Source: DATLNF01 sp963765815
Lineage (GTDB): Bacteria > Actinomycetota > Actinomycetes > BP-191
Reading direction: 5' to 3'
DNA: 64,000 bases
Assembly: GCA_963765815.1 (NCBI GenBank)
Contig: CAVXXT010000005.1
Coordinates: 154,458-218,457 of the forward strand
How positions within the stretch are numbered: the stretch's first letter is position 1; every line of letters starts with the position of its first letter. The notes under the pieces are model-generated. The model made no database searches and was not told where the DNA came from. It saw only the letters and a program-made list of their open reading frames with translations. The position numbers and the translations under genes were made by a program. Below, in pieces: positions 42,663 through 51,552 of the stretch.

Positions 42663-44108
42663 ATGACTGACCACCGCGGCTACGAGCCGAAAGAGGACGT
42701 CGAACCCACGGAAGGCGGGTTCGAGTTCCACGACATCGAGGGCGACGGCTACGACCTCGAGGACCGCCAGGCGCTCCGCCGGGTCGCCGGGCTCAGGACC
42801 GACCTCGAGGACATCAGCGAGGTCGAGTACCGCCAGCTCCGGCTCGAGCGGGTCGTCCTCGTCGGCGTGTGGACCGAGGGCAACAGCGACGACGCCGACA
42901 ACTCCCTGGCCGAGCTGGCGGCACTCGCCGAGACCGCGGGCTCCGAGGTCCTCGACGCGCTGCTGCAGCGGAGAGGCCGGCCCGACCCGGCGACGTTCGT
43001 CGGCTCCGGCAAGGCCATCGAGCTGCGCGACGTCATCCTCGCGACCGGCGCCGACACGCTGATCTGCGACGGCGAGCTGAGCCCCGGCCAGCTGCGCAAG
43101 CTCGAGGACATCGTCAAGGTGAAGGTCATCGACCGCACCGCGCTGATCCTCGACATCTTCGCCCAGCACGCGACCAGCAAGGAGGGCAAGGCGCAGGTCG
43201 AGCTGGCGCAGATGTCCTACATGCTGCCGCGGCTGCGCGGCTGGGGTGAGTCGATGTCCCGCCAGGCCGGCGGTCGCGTCGCCGGCGGCGGCGGCATCGG
43301 CACGCGCGGCCCCGGCGAGACGAAGATCGAGACCGACCGCCGTCGCCTGCGCAACCGCATGAGCAAGCTCCGCAAGGAGATCAAGGCGATGAGCACCGTG
43401 CGCGACACCAAGCGCCAGGAGCGCAAGCGCAACCTCGTGCCGAGCGTCGCGATCGCCGGCTACACCAACGCCGGCAAGTCCAGCCTGCTCAACCGGCTCA
43501 CCGGCGCCGGCGTGCTCGTCGAGAACGCGCTCTTCGCCACCCTCGACCCGACGGTACGACGGTCGACGCTCCCTGACGGCCGGACCTTCACCCTCACCGA
43601 CACCGTCGGCTTCGTCCGGCACCTGCCGCACCAGCTGGTCGAGGCGTTCAAGAGCACGCTCGAGGAGATCAGCCAGGCCGACCTGATCCTGCACGTCGTC
43701 GACGGCAGCCACCCCGACCCGGAGTCGCAGATCGCGGCGGTGCGCGAGGTCTTCGGCGAGATCGGCGCGCGCGGCGTCCGCGAGGTCATCGTCGTCAACA
43801 AGGTCGACGCGGCCGACGAGGTGGTGCTGGGACGCCTGCGGAGGGTCGAGCGCAATGCGGTCTTCGTCAGCGCCAAGACCGGCGAGGGCCTCGACGAGCT
43901 GGTCGGGGCGATCGAGAACGACCTGCCTCGCCCGCTGGTCGAGATCGACGTCCTGCTGCCGTACAGCCGCGGCGACCTGGTCAGCCGGCTGCACACCGAT
44001 GCCGAGCTGATCGGCGAGGAGCACACCGGCGAGGGCACCCGGGTGAAGGCCCGGGTGGCGCCGGCGCTGGCCGCCGAGCTCTCGGCGTACGCCGTCGAGC
44101 AGGTCTAG
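42663..44108 (+). CDS. hflX: GTPase HflX
   Basis: HflX is a ribosome-splitting GTPase that rescues stalled ribosomes. The 481-residue protein has the HflX N-terminal domain (VLVGVWTEGN, GRPDPATFVGSGKAIELRD), a glycine-rich loop with AGGRVAGGGGIGTRGPGETK and a helical stretch (IETDRRRLRNRMSKLRKEI), then the G domain: GYTNAGKSSLLNRLTG (G1), a Thr-containing TLDPT (G2), DTVGFVRHLPHQL (G3) and VVNKVDAAD (G4). The ATG at 42663 starts soon after GGATCATGAAGGCAG. It follows dapF and its partner, an order common in this phylum. Confidence 0.96.
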   Translation: MTDHRGYEPKEDVEPTEGGFEFHDIEGDGYDLEDRQALRRVAGLRTDLEDISEVEYRQLRLERVVLVGVWTEGNSDDADNSLAELAALAETAGSEVLDALLQRRGRPDPATFVGSGKAIELRDVILATGADTLICDGELSPGQLRKLEDIVKVKVIDRTALILDIFAQHATSKEGKAQVELAQMSYMLPRLRGWGESMSRQAGGRVAGGGGIGTRGPGETKIETDRRRLRNRMSKLRKEIKAMSTVRDTKRQERKRNLVPSVAIAGYTNAGKSSLLNRLTGAGVLVENALFATLDPTVRRSTLPDGRTFTLTDTVGFVRHLPHQLVEAFKSTLEEISQADLILHVVDGSHPDPESQIAAVREVFGEIGARGVREVIVVNKVDAADEVVLGRLRRVERNAVFVSAKTGEGLDELVGAIENDLPRPLVEIDVLLPYSRGDLVSRLHTDAELIGEEHTGEGTRVKARVAPALAAELSAYAVEQV

Positions 44109-44188
44109 GTCCGACTAGGCGATCAGCCGTGCGGGAATAGGCCGTTCGCCGCAGGCGCTCGACGGCCCGGATCGTCGATAATGACCAG

Positions 44189-46930
44189 GTGATCCAGCTC
44201 TCTCCGACGCATCGACGCTACGCGCGCGACCTCGTCTTCGCCGTGCTGATGCTCGGCGGGCTCCTCGGCATCGCGCTGTGGACCGACTACCCGGCCGTCC
44301 AGCACCTCTGCCTCGCGGTCGCCGGGCTCACCGCCGGCCTGTCCGCGATGAGCGTCGTACGCCGGGACAACATCGTCCGGCGGGTCCCGGGCGCGCTGCT
44401 CTTCGGCGCGGCCCTGGCCTGGACCGTGGGGGAGCTGGTCGAGGCGGCCCGGCTGCTCGCCGGCGCAGCGGTCCGCATCCCCTCGATCGCCGACGCCGGC
44501 CACTTCGGCGCCGAGGCCCTCGTCGTCGCGAGCCTGCTCACGATGGTCGGCGTGCGCCGTGGCCTGCTCCCGGTCGTCAGCGCGGTCCTCGACAGCCTGC
44601 TCATCGCCGGCTCGGTCTTCGCGGCGTCCTGGGTGCTGGTGCTGGGTCCGGCGTACCGCGCCAGCGAGGACGGCGCCGTCTCCCAGCTCGCCGTCGTCGG
44701 CTACCCGGTCGTCGCGCTCATCACCGGCACCGTCGCGCTGTACGCCGTCCTGGCCGGACGCCGCGGCCGCCGCGTGTCGCTGCCGTCGATCGTGCTGGTC
44801 GGCACCGGCGCCCTGCTGCTCGCCGTGTCCGACAGCTCGTGGGCCGCGCTGATCGCCGCCGAAACGCGCGAGCCGTCCGCCGGCGTCCTCGTCGGCTGGT
44901 ACCTCGCCTTCCTCACCTTCCTCGCCGCCGCCCGTCACCCGCGGGCCGGCACCGCGAGCACCCGCATCGGCGACGACGCGGAGATCCGGCCAACCGCGCT
45001 CGGCACGATGCTGCCGTTCCTGTCGCTGCTCGTCGCGGTCGGCTTCGGCATCGCCGAGGTGGTGCGGCTGGGTCACTCGACCGTGTTCATCAGCGCCGTC
45101 GGCGCGGCGCTGCTGGTCATCTGCACGCTGCGGCTGCTGATCTTCGTGTCGGAGACCGACCGCTTCGCCACCGACCTCGAGGACCGCGTCAACGCGCGGA
45201 CCGCCGAGATCCAGGTGCGCGAGGAGCGGTTCCGTGCCCTGGTCGCGCACTCCAGCGACGTCACCACGGTCATCACTGTCGACGGCCTCATCACCTACCA
45301 GAGTCCTGCGGTCGGCCGCGTCCTCGGCCTCGGCGCGCACGAGCTGGTCGGGCGCCCGATCACCACGCTCATCCACGAGCAGGACCACGGCCGATTCCAG
45401 TCGCTGCTGCAGCGCGTGCGCGACGAGCCCGACCTGCCGATCGTGGTCGAGCTGCGCATGGCGCACAGTGCGGGCGGCCACCGCATCACCGAGACGACGA
45501 TGACCAACCTGCTGCGCGAGCGGAGCGTCCGCGGTGTGGTCCTCAACTCGCGCGACATCACCGAGCGCCGTCAGCTCGAGCGCGCACTGCAGCACCAGAC
45601 GATGCACGACTCGCTCACCGGGCTGCCCAACCGGGCCATGTTCGCCGAGCAGCTCGGCAAGGCGCTCTCGAGCAGCCGCTCGGGGTCGGGCCTGCTCGCC
45701 GTCGTGGTGCTCGGCCTGACCGACCTGCACCGGCTCAACGACACCCACGGCCACGAGTACGGCGACACCGTCATCCGCGCGATCGCCATGCACCTGCGCC
45801 AGGAGGCCGGCGGGCACAACCAGGTGGCCCGGCTCGGCGGCGAGTTCGGCGTGCTGCTGCACGACGTCGGCTCCCGCGACGACCTCGCGACGTCGATCGA
45901 GTGGCTGCTCCAGGTCGTCCGCTCGGTGGAGGTCGAAGGGGTCGCCGTACCGCTGACCGTCACCGCCGGCGCTGCCATGGCGCGCCCCGGCGACAACCCG
46001 GAGGACCTCCTGCGGGACGCCGCGCTGGCGCTGCAGCGCGCGAAGGCGGAGCGGCCCGGCGGCTGGTCGGTGTTCGACCCGGGCTCGCAGGCGCCGGTCG
46101 CCGACGCGCAGCACGGTCTCGAGGCCGACCTGCGCGGCGCTGTCGCGCGCGACGAGCTGGTGCTGCACTACCAGCCGACGGTCGAGCTCGCGACCGGGCG
46201 GATCGTCGGCGTCGAGGCGCTGGTGCAGTGGGCCCACCCGACCCGCGGGCTGCTGGCGCCGATGACCTTCATGCCGATCGCCGAGGAGACCGGGCTGATC
46301 CTCGAGATCGGCTCGTGGCTGCTGCAGTCGGCCTGTGCGCAGGGCGCCCAGTGGCAGCGGCGCTACGGCGCGGCCGGCACGCCGTCGCTGGAGATCTACG
46401 TCAACCTCTCGGGCCGCCAGCTCCAGGACTCGTCGCTCGCCCGCAGCGTCGCGTGGCAGGTCAACGCATCGGAGATCGACGCCGGCAGCCTGGTCCTGGA
46501 GATGAGCGAGAGCCTGCTGGTCGAGGACGACGCGGCCACCATGGACCTGCTGGTCACGCTGCGCGCGATGGGGGTGCGGCTGGCCATCGACGACTTCGGC
46601 ACCGGCTACACGTCGCTGTCGTTCCTGCACCGGCTGCCGGTGGACATCCTCAAGATCGACCGGTCCTTCGTGGAGATCCTCGGCCGGGGCACCGAGGACG
46701 AGTCGACCGAGCTGGCCCGCACCGTCATCCAGCTCGGCCGCTCGCTCGGCATGCAGACCGTGGCCGAGGGCGTCGAGACCCACGAGCAGCTGCGCGCGCT
46801 GCTGGAGAACCGCTGCCAGCACGGCCAGGGCTTCCTGTTCCACCGGCCGATGCCGGCCGAGGACCTCGAGCGCGCGCTGGCCACCCAGTTCGCCCTCGGC
46901 GCCGCCGGCGAACCCGCCTTCACCCTCTGA
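44189..46930 (+). CDS. Membrane PAS-GGDEF-EAL protein with degenerate GGDEF motif
   Basis: The GTG at 44189 opens a 913-residue membrane protein: about eight to nine hydrophobic segments in the first 320 residues, a coiled linker, a PAS domain (FRALVAHSSDVTTVITVDGL), then GGDEF and EAL domains. The GGDEF signature reads RLGGEFGVLL (GGEF at 550-553), one residue shorter than the catalytic GG(D/E)EF, so the cyclase is probably dead or only binds GTP. The EAL domain is intact: GVEALVQWAHP (676-678), YVNLSGRQL, EMSESLL, IDDFGTGYTSLSFL, KIDRSFV, TVAEGVET and QGFLFHRPMP. It should act as a phosphodiesterase. A repeat copy follows its stop codon. Confidence 0.9.
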   Translation: MIQLSPTHRRYARDLVFAVLMLGGLLGIALWTDYPAVQHLCLAVAGLTAGLSAMSVVRRDNIVRRVPGALLFGAALAWTVGELVEAARLLAGAAVRIPSIADAGHFGAEALVVASLLTMVGVRRGLLPVVSAVLDSLLIAGSVFAASWVLVLGPAYRASEDGAVSQLAVVGYPVVALITGTVALYAVLAGRRGRRVSLPSIVLVGTGALLLAVSDSSWAALIAAETREPSAGVLVGWYLAFLTFLAAARHPRAGTASTRIGDDAEIRPTALGTMLPFLSLLVAVGFGIAEVVRLGHSTVFISAVGAALLVICTLRLLIFVSETDRFATDLEDRVNARTAEIQVREERFRALVAHSSDVTTVITVDGLITYQSPAVGRVLGLGAHELVGRPITTLIHEQDHGRFQSLLQRVRDEPDLPIVVELRMAHSAGGHRITETTMTNLLRERSVRGVVLNSRDITERRQLERALQHQTMHDSLTGLPNRAMFAEQLGKALSSSRSGSGLLAVVVLGLTDLHRLNDTHGHEYGDTVIRAIAMHLRQEAGGHNQVARLGGEFGVLLHDVGSRDDLATSIEWLLQVVRSVEVEGVAVPLTVTAGAAMARPGDNPEDLLRDAALALQRAKAERPGGWSVFDPGSQAPVADAQHGLEADLRGAVARDELVLHYQPTVELATGRIVGVEALVQWAHPTRGLLAPMTFMPIAEETGLILEIGSWLLQSACAQGAQWQRRYGAAGTPSLEIYVNLSGRQLQDSSLARSVAWQVNASEIDAGSLVLEMSESLLVEDDAATMDLLVTLRAMGVRLAIDDFGTGYTSLSFLHRLPVDILKIDRSFVEILGRGTEDESTELARTVIQLGRSLGMQTVAEGVETHEQLRALLENRCQHGQGFLFHRPMPAEDLERALATQFALGAAGEPAFTL

Positions 46931-47010
46931 CCCCCCCAAAATTGCCCGGTCAACCGGCGAGTCAGACCCCCTGACTGCGGCTGGGGGGTCGAGTAGGCCG
47001 GTCAAGCACG
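46931..47010. repeat. Dispersed palindromic repeat, copy 2
   Basis: This copy starts directly after the stop codon of the GGDEF/EAL gene. It shares about 30 identical bases with the copy at 3654-3735 and the closing block with GGCCGGTCAAGCAC. Both copies have the same orientation relative to the + strand and the same position just behind a TGA stop. Confidence 0.8.
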
Positions 47011-47112
47011 GCGCCGGCCGGCACGCGTCGTTGGAGATCTCACGAGCGCGGCCCGGTCGGCTCGGGAGTTCCAGCGTTGCCGTCGGCGGCCGCGACGGCG
47101 AAGACTCGACCC

Positions 47113-48261
47113 ATGAGCGACTGGCGGGGGATCGGGGTCGCGACGGCCGCGGCGGCACTGCTCGTCGTCGGGGGGACCACCACACCGGCGTACGCCGAGG
47201 GCACGGTCGGTCAGGCCTTCCCGGCCGACTTCCCGGTCATCGACGACGCGTCGCTCGGCGTGCCGGTGATCGGCTTCGGCGGCAGCAACGGCCCGGTCAC
47301 CCACACGCCGGTGATCTTCCTGCACGGCAACAACGACACGCCGTACCCGACGACGTGCAACGGCTCGTACGGCGCGCCGCAGGCGTTCGCGCAGCACTTC
47401 GCCGACAGTGGCTACACGACCAGGGAGCTGTGGGGTCTCGGCTACCAGGGCGACCAGTGCGACCTGCTGTCCGACGAGACCCGGCGGGCGAAGGAGCCGC
47501 ACAGCACCGCGGCCAACGTGGCGGACCTGCGGGCGTTCGTCCACGCGGTGCTCGACTACACCGGCGCGAGCCAGGTGGACGTCGTGGGGCACAGCCTCGG
47601 CGCGACGCTGACCCGGGAGTGGATGCGACAGGACCGCGCGTACCCGCTCGTCCGCAGGTTCGTCTCGATCGACGGCCCGCACCACGGCATCGTCAACTGC
47701 TCGCCCGACCCGCAGAACTACTACGTCACCCTCGGCTTCACCCCAGACAGCGCGGTGTGCCAGGAGTACGGCACCGACCACACCGAGTTCCTCACCCGGC
47801 TCAACGCCGGCGACGAGACGCCGGGGCCCACCGAGTACCTCGCGTTCGTCAACGTCGACGCGTCCTTCGTCTACATCTCGGCCCGGGACGGCGTGCTGCC
47901 GGCGGTGCCCGCCCAGGACGCCGAGGGCAACCCGCACGAGTTCGACGACAGCGCGCGGCTGGCCGGCGCGGAGACGGTCGAGATGACCGGGCAGGGCGCG
48001 CACGACATGGCGCTGCAGGCCGCGCACACCGGGATCGTCAACTCGCCCAACGTGTGGGCGCGCACGCTGGAGTTCCTCAGCGCGCCGTACGCCGCCCCGG
48101 CGCCGACGGCCCGGCCCGCTCCGTCGCCGGCACCGCGCCCCGAGCCGGTGCCGGCGCCGGTGCCGGTCGGACCGCTGCCCGCGACCGGCGCCGACTCGAC
48201 GCTGCCCGTGATCGGGCTCGCGGCCGGCCTGCTGGCTGCGCGGGGCCGCCGCCGCCGGTGA
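47113..48261 (+). CDS. Secreted lipase/esterase with LPXTG-like sorting signal
   Basis: The 382-residue protein has a signal peptide (GVATAAAALLVVGGTTTPAYA) and an alpha/beta hydrolase domain: VIFLHGNNDTPYPTTCNGSY, the nucleophile elbow VVGHSLGATLTREWM and IDGPHHGIVNCSPDPQ, which fits the class 2 lipase family; the catalytic His may be in GQGAHDMAL. A Pro/Ala-rich linker (APAPTARPAPSPAPRPEPVP) precedes LPATG, a hydrophobic stretch (LPVIGLAAGLLAA) and RGRRRR, a sortase sorting signal. The enzyme is thus probably fixed to the wall. I choose ATG 47113, which gives the signal peptide; an upstream start would lengthen it without benefit. Confidence 0.88.
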   Translation: MSDWRGIGVATAAAALLVVGGTTTPAYAEGTVGQAFPADFPVIDDASLGVPVIGFGGSNGPVTHTPVIFLHGNNDTPYPTTCNGSYGAPQAFAQHFADSGYTTRELWGLGYQGDQCDLLSDETRRAKEPHSTAANVADLRAFVHAVLDYTGASQVDVVGHSLGATLTREWMRQDRAYPLVRRFVSIDGPHHGIVNCSPDPQNYYVTLGFTPDSAVCQEYGTDHTEFLTRLNAGDETPGPTEYLAFVNVDASFVYISARDGVLPAVPAQDAEGNPHEFDDSARLAGAETVEMTGQGAHDMALQAAHTGIVNSPNVWARTLEFLSAPYAAPAPTARPAPSPAPRPEPVPAPVPVGPLPATGADSTLPVIGLAAGLLAARGRRRR

Positions 48262-48355
48262 CAGTGCCGCCGGTGAAGGTGCCGGCGGGCGGGGCGGCGA
48301 AGGAGTCCGGCGTACGTCGTGTCGCCCTGTCGCCTCGGCCCCCGGAGAGCTCAGC

Positions 48356-49855
48356 ATGCGTCGCAGCACCCAGCGCCGGACCGTCCACCTCGGCCTGCTC
48401 GCCGCCGTGGTCGGCGTCGCCGCGCCGATCGCGATCGCCAAGCCGTCGCAGGGCATCGTCTGCACCGGCGCCGAGACGCCGACGCTGAGCTTCGCCAAGC
48501 CGACGTTCATCGACCGCAACCGGGCCGGCGGCGAGCCGGTCAGCGTCGTCGCGCAGGACGGCTCGATCACCGTGTCGACCCATGCGGGTACGACGCACGC
48601 CTACAAGGACCCGCAGACGGTGGCGCTCGGCTCGAGCGACTTCCTCAACGGCTACACCAACCAGACGCTCAACTGGCGCTCCATCGACGGCGGCAGCTCG
48701 TGGCGCTTCGTCGGCACCGGCGGCACGGAGCTCGGCCCGCACTCGCCCACGTCGAGCGGCTTCAGCGACCCCGACCTGTCGATGGACGCGAGCGGCAACC
48801 TCTACAACACCGAGATCAACCTGGCCAACGTCGCCGTCTTCGCCAGCCCGGACGACGGCAAGAGCTGGCCGATCGCCAACCCGGTCGCCTCGTCCGGCGA
48901 CCGCCCGTGGGTCACCGGCGCGGGCGAGGACGAGGTCTACCTCTACATCAACGCGCCGAAGCAGCTGCTGCGCAGCAACGACCGCGGCCTGACGTGGACG
49001 ATCGTGTCCACCGCGTTCCCGGCCGACGGCAAGCTGCTGGTCGACCCGCTGCACCCCAACGGCGGCCTGATCGGCCCGATCGGCGACGGCGGTGCGGCGA
49101 TCACCGAGGACGGCGGCGTGACGTGGGAGGCCTATGACACCGCGTTCTCCGCGTCGACGCAGTTCTTCGGGACGATCGCGGTCGACCGGGCCGGCAACAT
49201 CTACGCCGCGGCGGCCGGCGGCTACCTCGGCGCTGAGGACACCGAGGCCGACGGTCAGGTGGAGTTCAACTACTTCAACCGCGCGACCAAGGAGTGGCTG
49301 CCGGAGCCGATCTCGATCCCGATCCCCAAGGGCGACGCGATGTGGCCCTGGCTGATCGCCGGCGACGACGGCCGGGTCGCGGTGATCTGGTACCAGAACT
49401 TCGCCGGCGAGCCGACGAAGTTCTACGCCTTCGCCGCGGTGACCAACAACGGCGTCGGCAGCGTCGAGACCTGCCGCGACCGCGGCGGGCGGGTCATGTC
49501 GAGCAAGCGGGTGCCGCCGCGCTTCGCGGTCGCCAACGCCAGCGGCCGCCCGATCCACGAGGGGCCGATCTGCCTCGGCGGCACCGGCTGCAACGCGGCG
49601 ACCGACTTCTCCGCCGGCGACCGGCGCCTCGGCGACTTCTTCACGGTCAACTTCGACCACACCGGGCGGGTCTTCATCGTCTCCGCGGACACGACCCTGC
49701 GCGGCACGAACGGCGTACCGAAGATCGTGTCCAACCCGATCTTCATCAAGCAGAAGAGCGGGGCGAGCCTGCTCGCGAAGCCCGATCAGATCCGCCCGTC
49801 GCGCTGCCTGTTCCCCCTGACGACCTGCGCCCCGGAGCCCCGCTCCGGCTCCTAG
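48356..49855 (+). CDS. Secreted BNR-repeat (sialidase-like) beta-propeller protein
   Basis: The 499-residue protein has an N-terminal signal peptide (GLLAAVVGVAAPIAIA) and at least four Asp-box motifs of sialidase-type propellers: SIDGGSSWRF, SPDDGKSWPI, SNDRGLTWTI and TEDGGVTWEA. Catalytic Arg and Tyr of true sialidases cannot be assigned by eye, so an exo-alpha-sialidase-like or sugar-binding label is safest. Several Cys pairs near the C-terminus suggest disulphides. The stop codon TAG lies inside the CTAG target of an IS element, which left the gene's last codon intact but separated it from its native downstream region. Confidence 0.85.
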   Translation: MRRSTQRRTVHLGLLAAVVGVAAPIAIAKPSQGIVCTGAETPTLSFAKPTFIDRNRAGGEPVSVVAQDGSITVSTHAGTTHAYKDPQTVALGSSDFLNGYTNQTLNWRSIDGGSSWRFVGTGGTELGPHSPTSSGFSDPDLSMDASGNLYNTEINLANVAVFASPDDGKSWPIANPVASSGDRPWVTGAGEDEVYLYINAPKQLLRSNDRGLTWTIVSTAFPADGKLLVDPLHPNGGLIGPIGDGGAAITEDGGVTWEAYDTAFSASTQFFGTIAVDRAGNIYAAAAGGYLGAEDTEADGQVEFNYFNRATKEWLPEPISIPIPKGDAMWPWLIAGDDGRVAVIWYQNFAGEPTKFYAFAAVTNNGVGSVETCRDRGGRVMSSKRVPPRFAVANASGRPIHEGPICLGGTGCNAATDFSAGDRRLGDFFTVNFDHTGRVFIVSADTTLRGTNGVPKIVSNPIFIKQKSGASLLAKPDQIRPSRCLFPLTTCAPEPRSGS

Positions 49856-49856
49856 C
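49851..49856. repeat. Target-site duplication, left copy
   Basis: CCTAGC occurs here and again at 50914-50919, on either side of the IS element. It fits the NCTAGN target reported for IS481 and contains the stop codon of the propeller gene and of the transposase. Confidence 0.9.
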
Positions 49857-50823
49857 TGTACTGACCGGACAGGTTGTTGACGCGGTCGATCGGCGCGAGC
49901 CCGCCGAGTGATGTGTGGGCTCGGTGATGGTTGTAGGTGTGCAGCCACTTGTCGAGGGCTGCGGCCCGTCGGGCGCTTGAGGTGTAGACGCGGACGTAGG
50001 CCCACTCCTCGAGCAGGGTGCGGTTGAAGCGTTCGACCTTGCCGTTGACCTGGGGCCGGTAGGCCGGGATGAGGACGTGCCGGGCGCCGAGTTCGGCTAG
50101 GGCTGCCTGGAAGTCGTTCGAGCGGCGGTAGTTCAGCGCGTTGTCGGTCATTACCTCTTCGATAGCGATGCCGACGCGGGCGAAGTCCGCCGCTGCGCGG
50201 CGCAGAAAGCCGGCGCAGGAAGGTCCGGTCTCGTCGGCGAGGGTTTCGGAGTAGGCGTAGCGGCTGCGGTCGTCGACGGCGGAGTGGACGTAGTCGTAGC
50301 CGATGCGCTGCTTCTTGGAGTGGGCCTTGCGGCGGCCGAGTTCGCTGTCGCGGCCGTGGGCGCGCCACCCACCGCCAGTGCGGATCTTGCCGAGCTTCTT
50401 CACGTCGACATGCACCAGCTCGCCCGGCCGGGCGCGCTCATACCGACGGATCACCCGCCCGGTGGGACGGTCCATCCATGCCAGCCGGTTCAGCCGCAGC
50501 CGGCACAGCACCTGGTAGACCGTCGAGGACGCCAGGCCGAGCCGGAACCCGATCCGCACCGGGCCGAGCTTCTCGCTCCGGCGAAGCCGCTCCACCCGGG
50601 CCTCGAGCCGCGTCGAGACCATCCGCGGCGAGCGGTGCGGGCGGCTCGACCGGTCCTGCAGCCCGTCGACGCCGTCGAGCAGATACCGCTGCCACCACTT
50701 CGTCGCGGTCGCACGAGACACGCCCATCTCGTCCGCGACGTGGGCGATCGGCCGGCCATCGCAGATCCGCTCGCACATCGTGAGCCGACCCGCCGGGGTC
50801 AAACGGGCATTACGGTGAGCCAT
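49852..50823 (-). CDS. IS481-family transposase
   Basis: The 323-residue protein has an N-terminal helix-turn-helix pair (LTPAGRLTMCERICDGRPIA, ADEMGVSRATATKWWQRYL) and a DDE integrase core: first Asp near residue 140 in ELVHVDVKKLG, second in VMTDNALNY, and the Glu in GKVERFNRTLLEEW, ending with the family's TYNHHRAHTSLGG. The frame is intact. Its stop codon (complement of CTA at 49852-49854) is not inside the element but in the target duplication, so the gene is closed by the CTAG at the insertion site. The start at 50821-50823 is about 90 bp inside the right end. Confidence 0.93.
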   Translation of the reverse strand: MAHRNARLTPAGRLTMCERICDGRPIAHVADEMGVSRATATKWWQRYLLDGVDGLQDRSSRPHRSPRMVSTRLEARVERLRRSEKLGPVRIGFRLGLASSTVYQVLCRLRLNRLAWMDRPTGRVIRRYERARPGELVHVDVKKLGKIRTGGGWRAHGRDSELGRRKAHSKKQRIGYDYVHSAVDDRSRYAYSETLADETGPSCAGFLRRAAADFARVGIAIEEVMTDNALNYRRSNDFQAALAELGARHVLIPAYRPQVNGKVERFNRTLLEEWAYVRVYTSSARRAAALDKWLHTYNHHRAHTSLGGLAPIDRVNNLSGQYS

Positions 50824-50913
50824 GTGAGCCTCCTGGGCTGAAGCGGGGTGTCTAGACAGCCCTCACTTCGCCCGGAGGCTCACTTCATGTCAACAACGTC
50901 TGTGGTCAGTACA
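49857..50913. mobile_element. IS481-family insertion sequence, apparently complete
   Basis: The element is 1057 bp long with 25-bp terminal inverted repeats at 49857-49881 and 50889-50913. They share the first ten bases TGTACTGACC and the last nine GTTGTTGAC, with a divergent centre. A 6-bp target duplication CCTAGC flanks it, evidence of a fresh or undisturbed transposition. One transposase gene fills nearly the whole element. Confidence 0.92.
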
Positions 50914-50919
50914 CCTAGC
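50914..50919. repeat. Target-site duplication, right copy
   Basis: CCTAGC, identical to the sequence at 49851-49856. Before the insertion it was the region around the propeller gene's stop codon. Confidence 0.9.
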
Positions 50920-50920
50920 C

Positions 50921-50994
50921 CCCCGACCCACGCCCGAACGTTGAAGCGATCTGCACCGTTGTGAGCGTGCCGCGCTTCAAGGTTCCGGGGTCGG
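50921..50994. terminator. Nested inverted repeat, likely bidirectional terminator
   Basis: TTGAAGCG (50941-50948) pairs with CGCTTCAA (50973-50980), and outside these CCGACCC (50923-50929) pairs with GGGTCGG (50988-50994). It lies between the IS (and the propeller gene before it) and the minus-strand cNMP gene, whose stop is at 51007, so it could end both transcripts. Confidence 0.5.
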
Positions 50995-51006
50995 TCGTGC
51001 GGGGAG

Positions 51007-51432
51007 TCAGCCGACGGTGTGCTTCTCGGCGGCGCGCAGGCGCTTGGCCATGGCGACGAGCAGCTTCTTGTCCAGGCCCGGCGCGGCGGAGAGCACCGAC
51101 CAGAACTCCTGGTAGCCGAGCAGGATGACCTGCAGATCGGTCGTGGCGGTGACGGTGGCGTTGCGCGGCTCGCGGTCGAGCAGCGCGAGCTCCCCGGCGT
51201 AGTCGCCCGCGCCGAGGGTCGCGATGACCTGGCCGTCGCGGGTCACCTCGGCCTCGCCGTCGACGATGATGAAGAACTCGTAGCCGAGGCTGCCCTGCTT
51301 GGTCAGCACCTGGCCGGCGGTGAACGCGACGCGCTCGACCTTCTGTGAGATCAGCGCCAGCTCGTCCTTCGTGCACCCCCCGAACAGCGGGATGGCTGCG
51401 AGGTGCTCGAGGTCGCTGTCGTGGCGGCGCAT
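51007..51432 (-). CDS. Cyclic-nucleotide-binding domain protein
   Basis: This 141-residue protein is a single Crp-type cNMP-binding domain without a DNA-binding region: HLAAIPLFGGCTKDELALIS, VLTKQGSLGYEFFIIVDGEA and the phosphate-binding cassette LGAGDYAGELALLDREPRNA, which has the expected Gly-Glu but the Arg follows in DREPRNA. It likely senses cAMP or a related ligand and acts on another protein. ATG at 51430-51432 has no strong ribosome binding site. Its terminator-like palindrome lies 13 bp past the stop, beside the IS element. Confidence 0.9.
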   Translation of the reverse strand: MRRHDSDLEHLAAIPLFGGCTKDELALISQKVERVAFTAGQVLTKQGSLGYEFFIIVDGEAEVTRDGQVIATLGAGDYAGELALLDREPRNATVTATTDLQVILLGYQEFWSVLSAAPGLDKKLLVAMAKRLRAAEKHTVG

Positions 51433-51552
51433 GGTGCGTCCTTCCGTCGGTGCTGCTGTTGCGTGGGCTCAGCGTGGCAGGTCGCCGCCCAGCCGACTGT
51501 CAGCGACGCGACACCCGTTCGCGCGCAGTCTAGGAGCAAGGGGGCCGCCGCC

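Noticed and set aside
44123..47185. 1020-codon minus-strand frame opposite the GGDEF/EAL gene
   Set aside because: Shadow of a long high-GC gene; the + strand product has clear domains and motifs.
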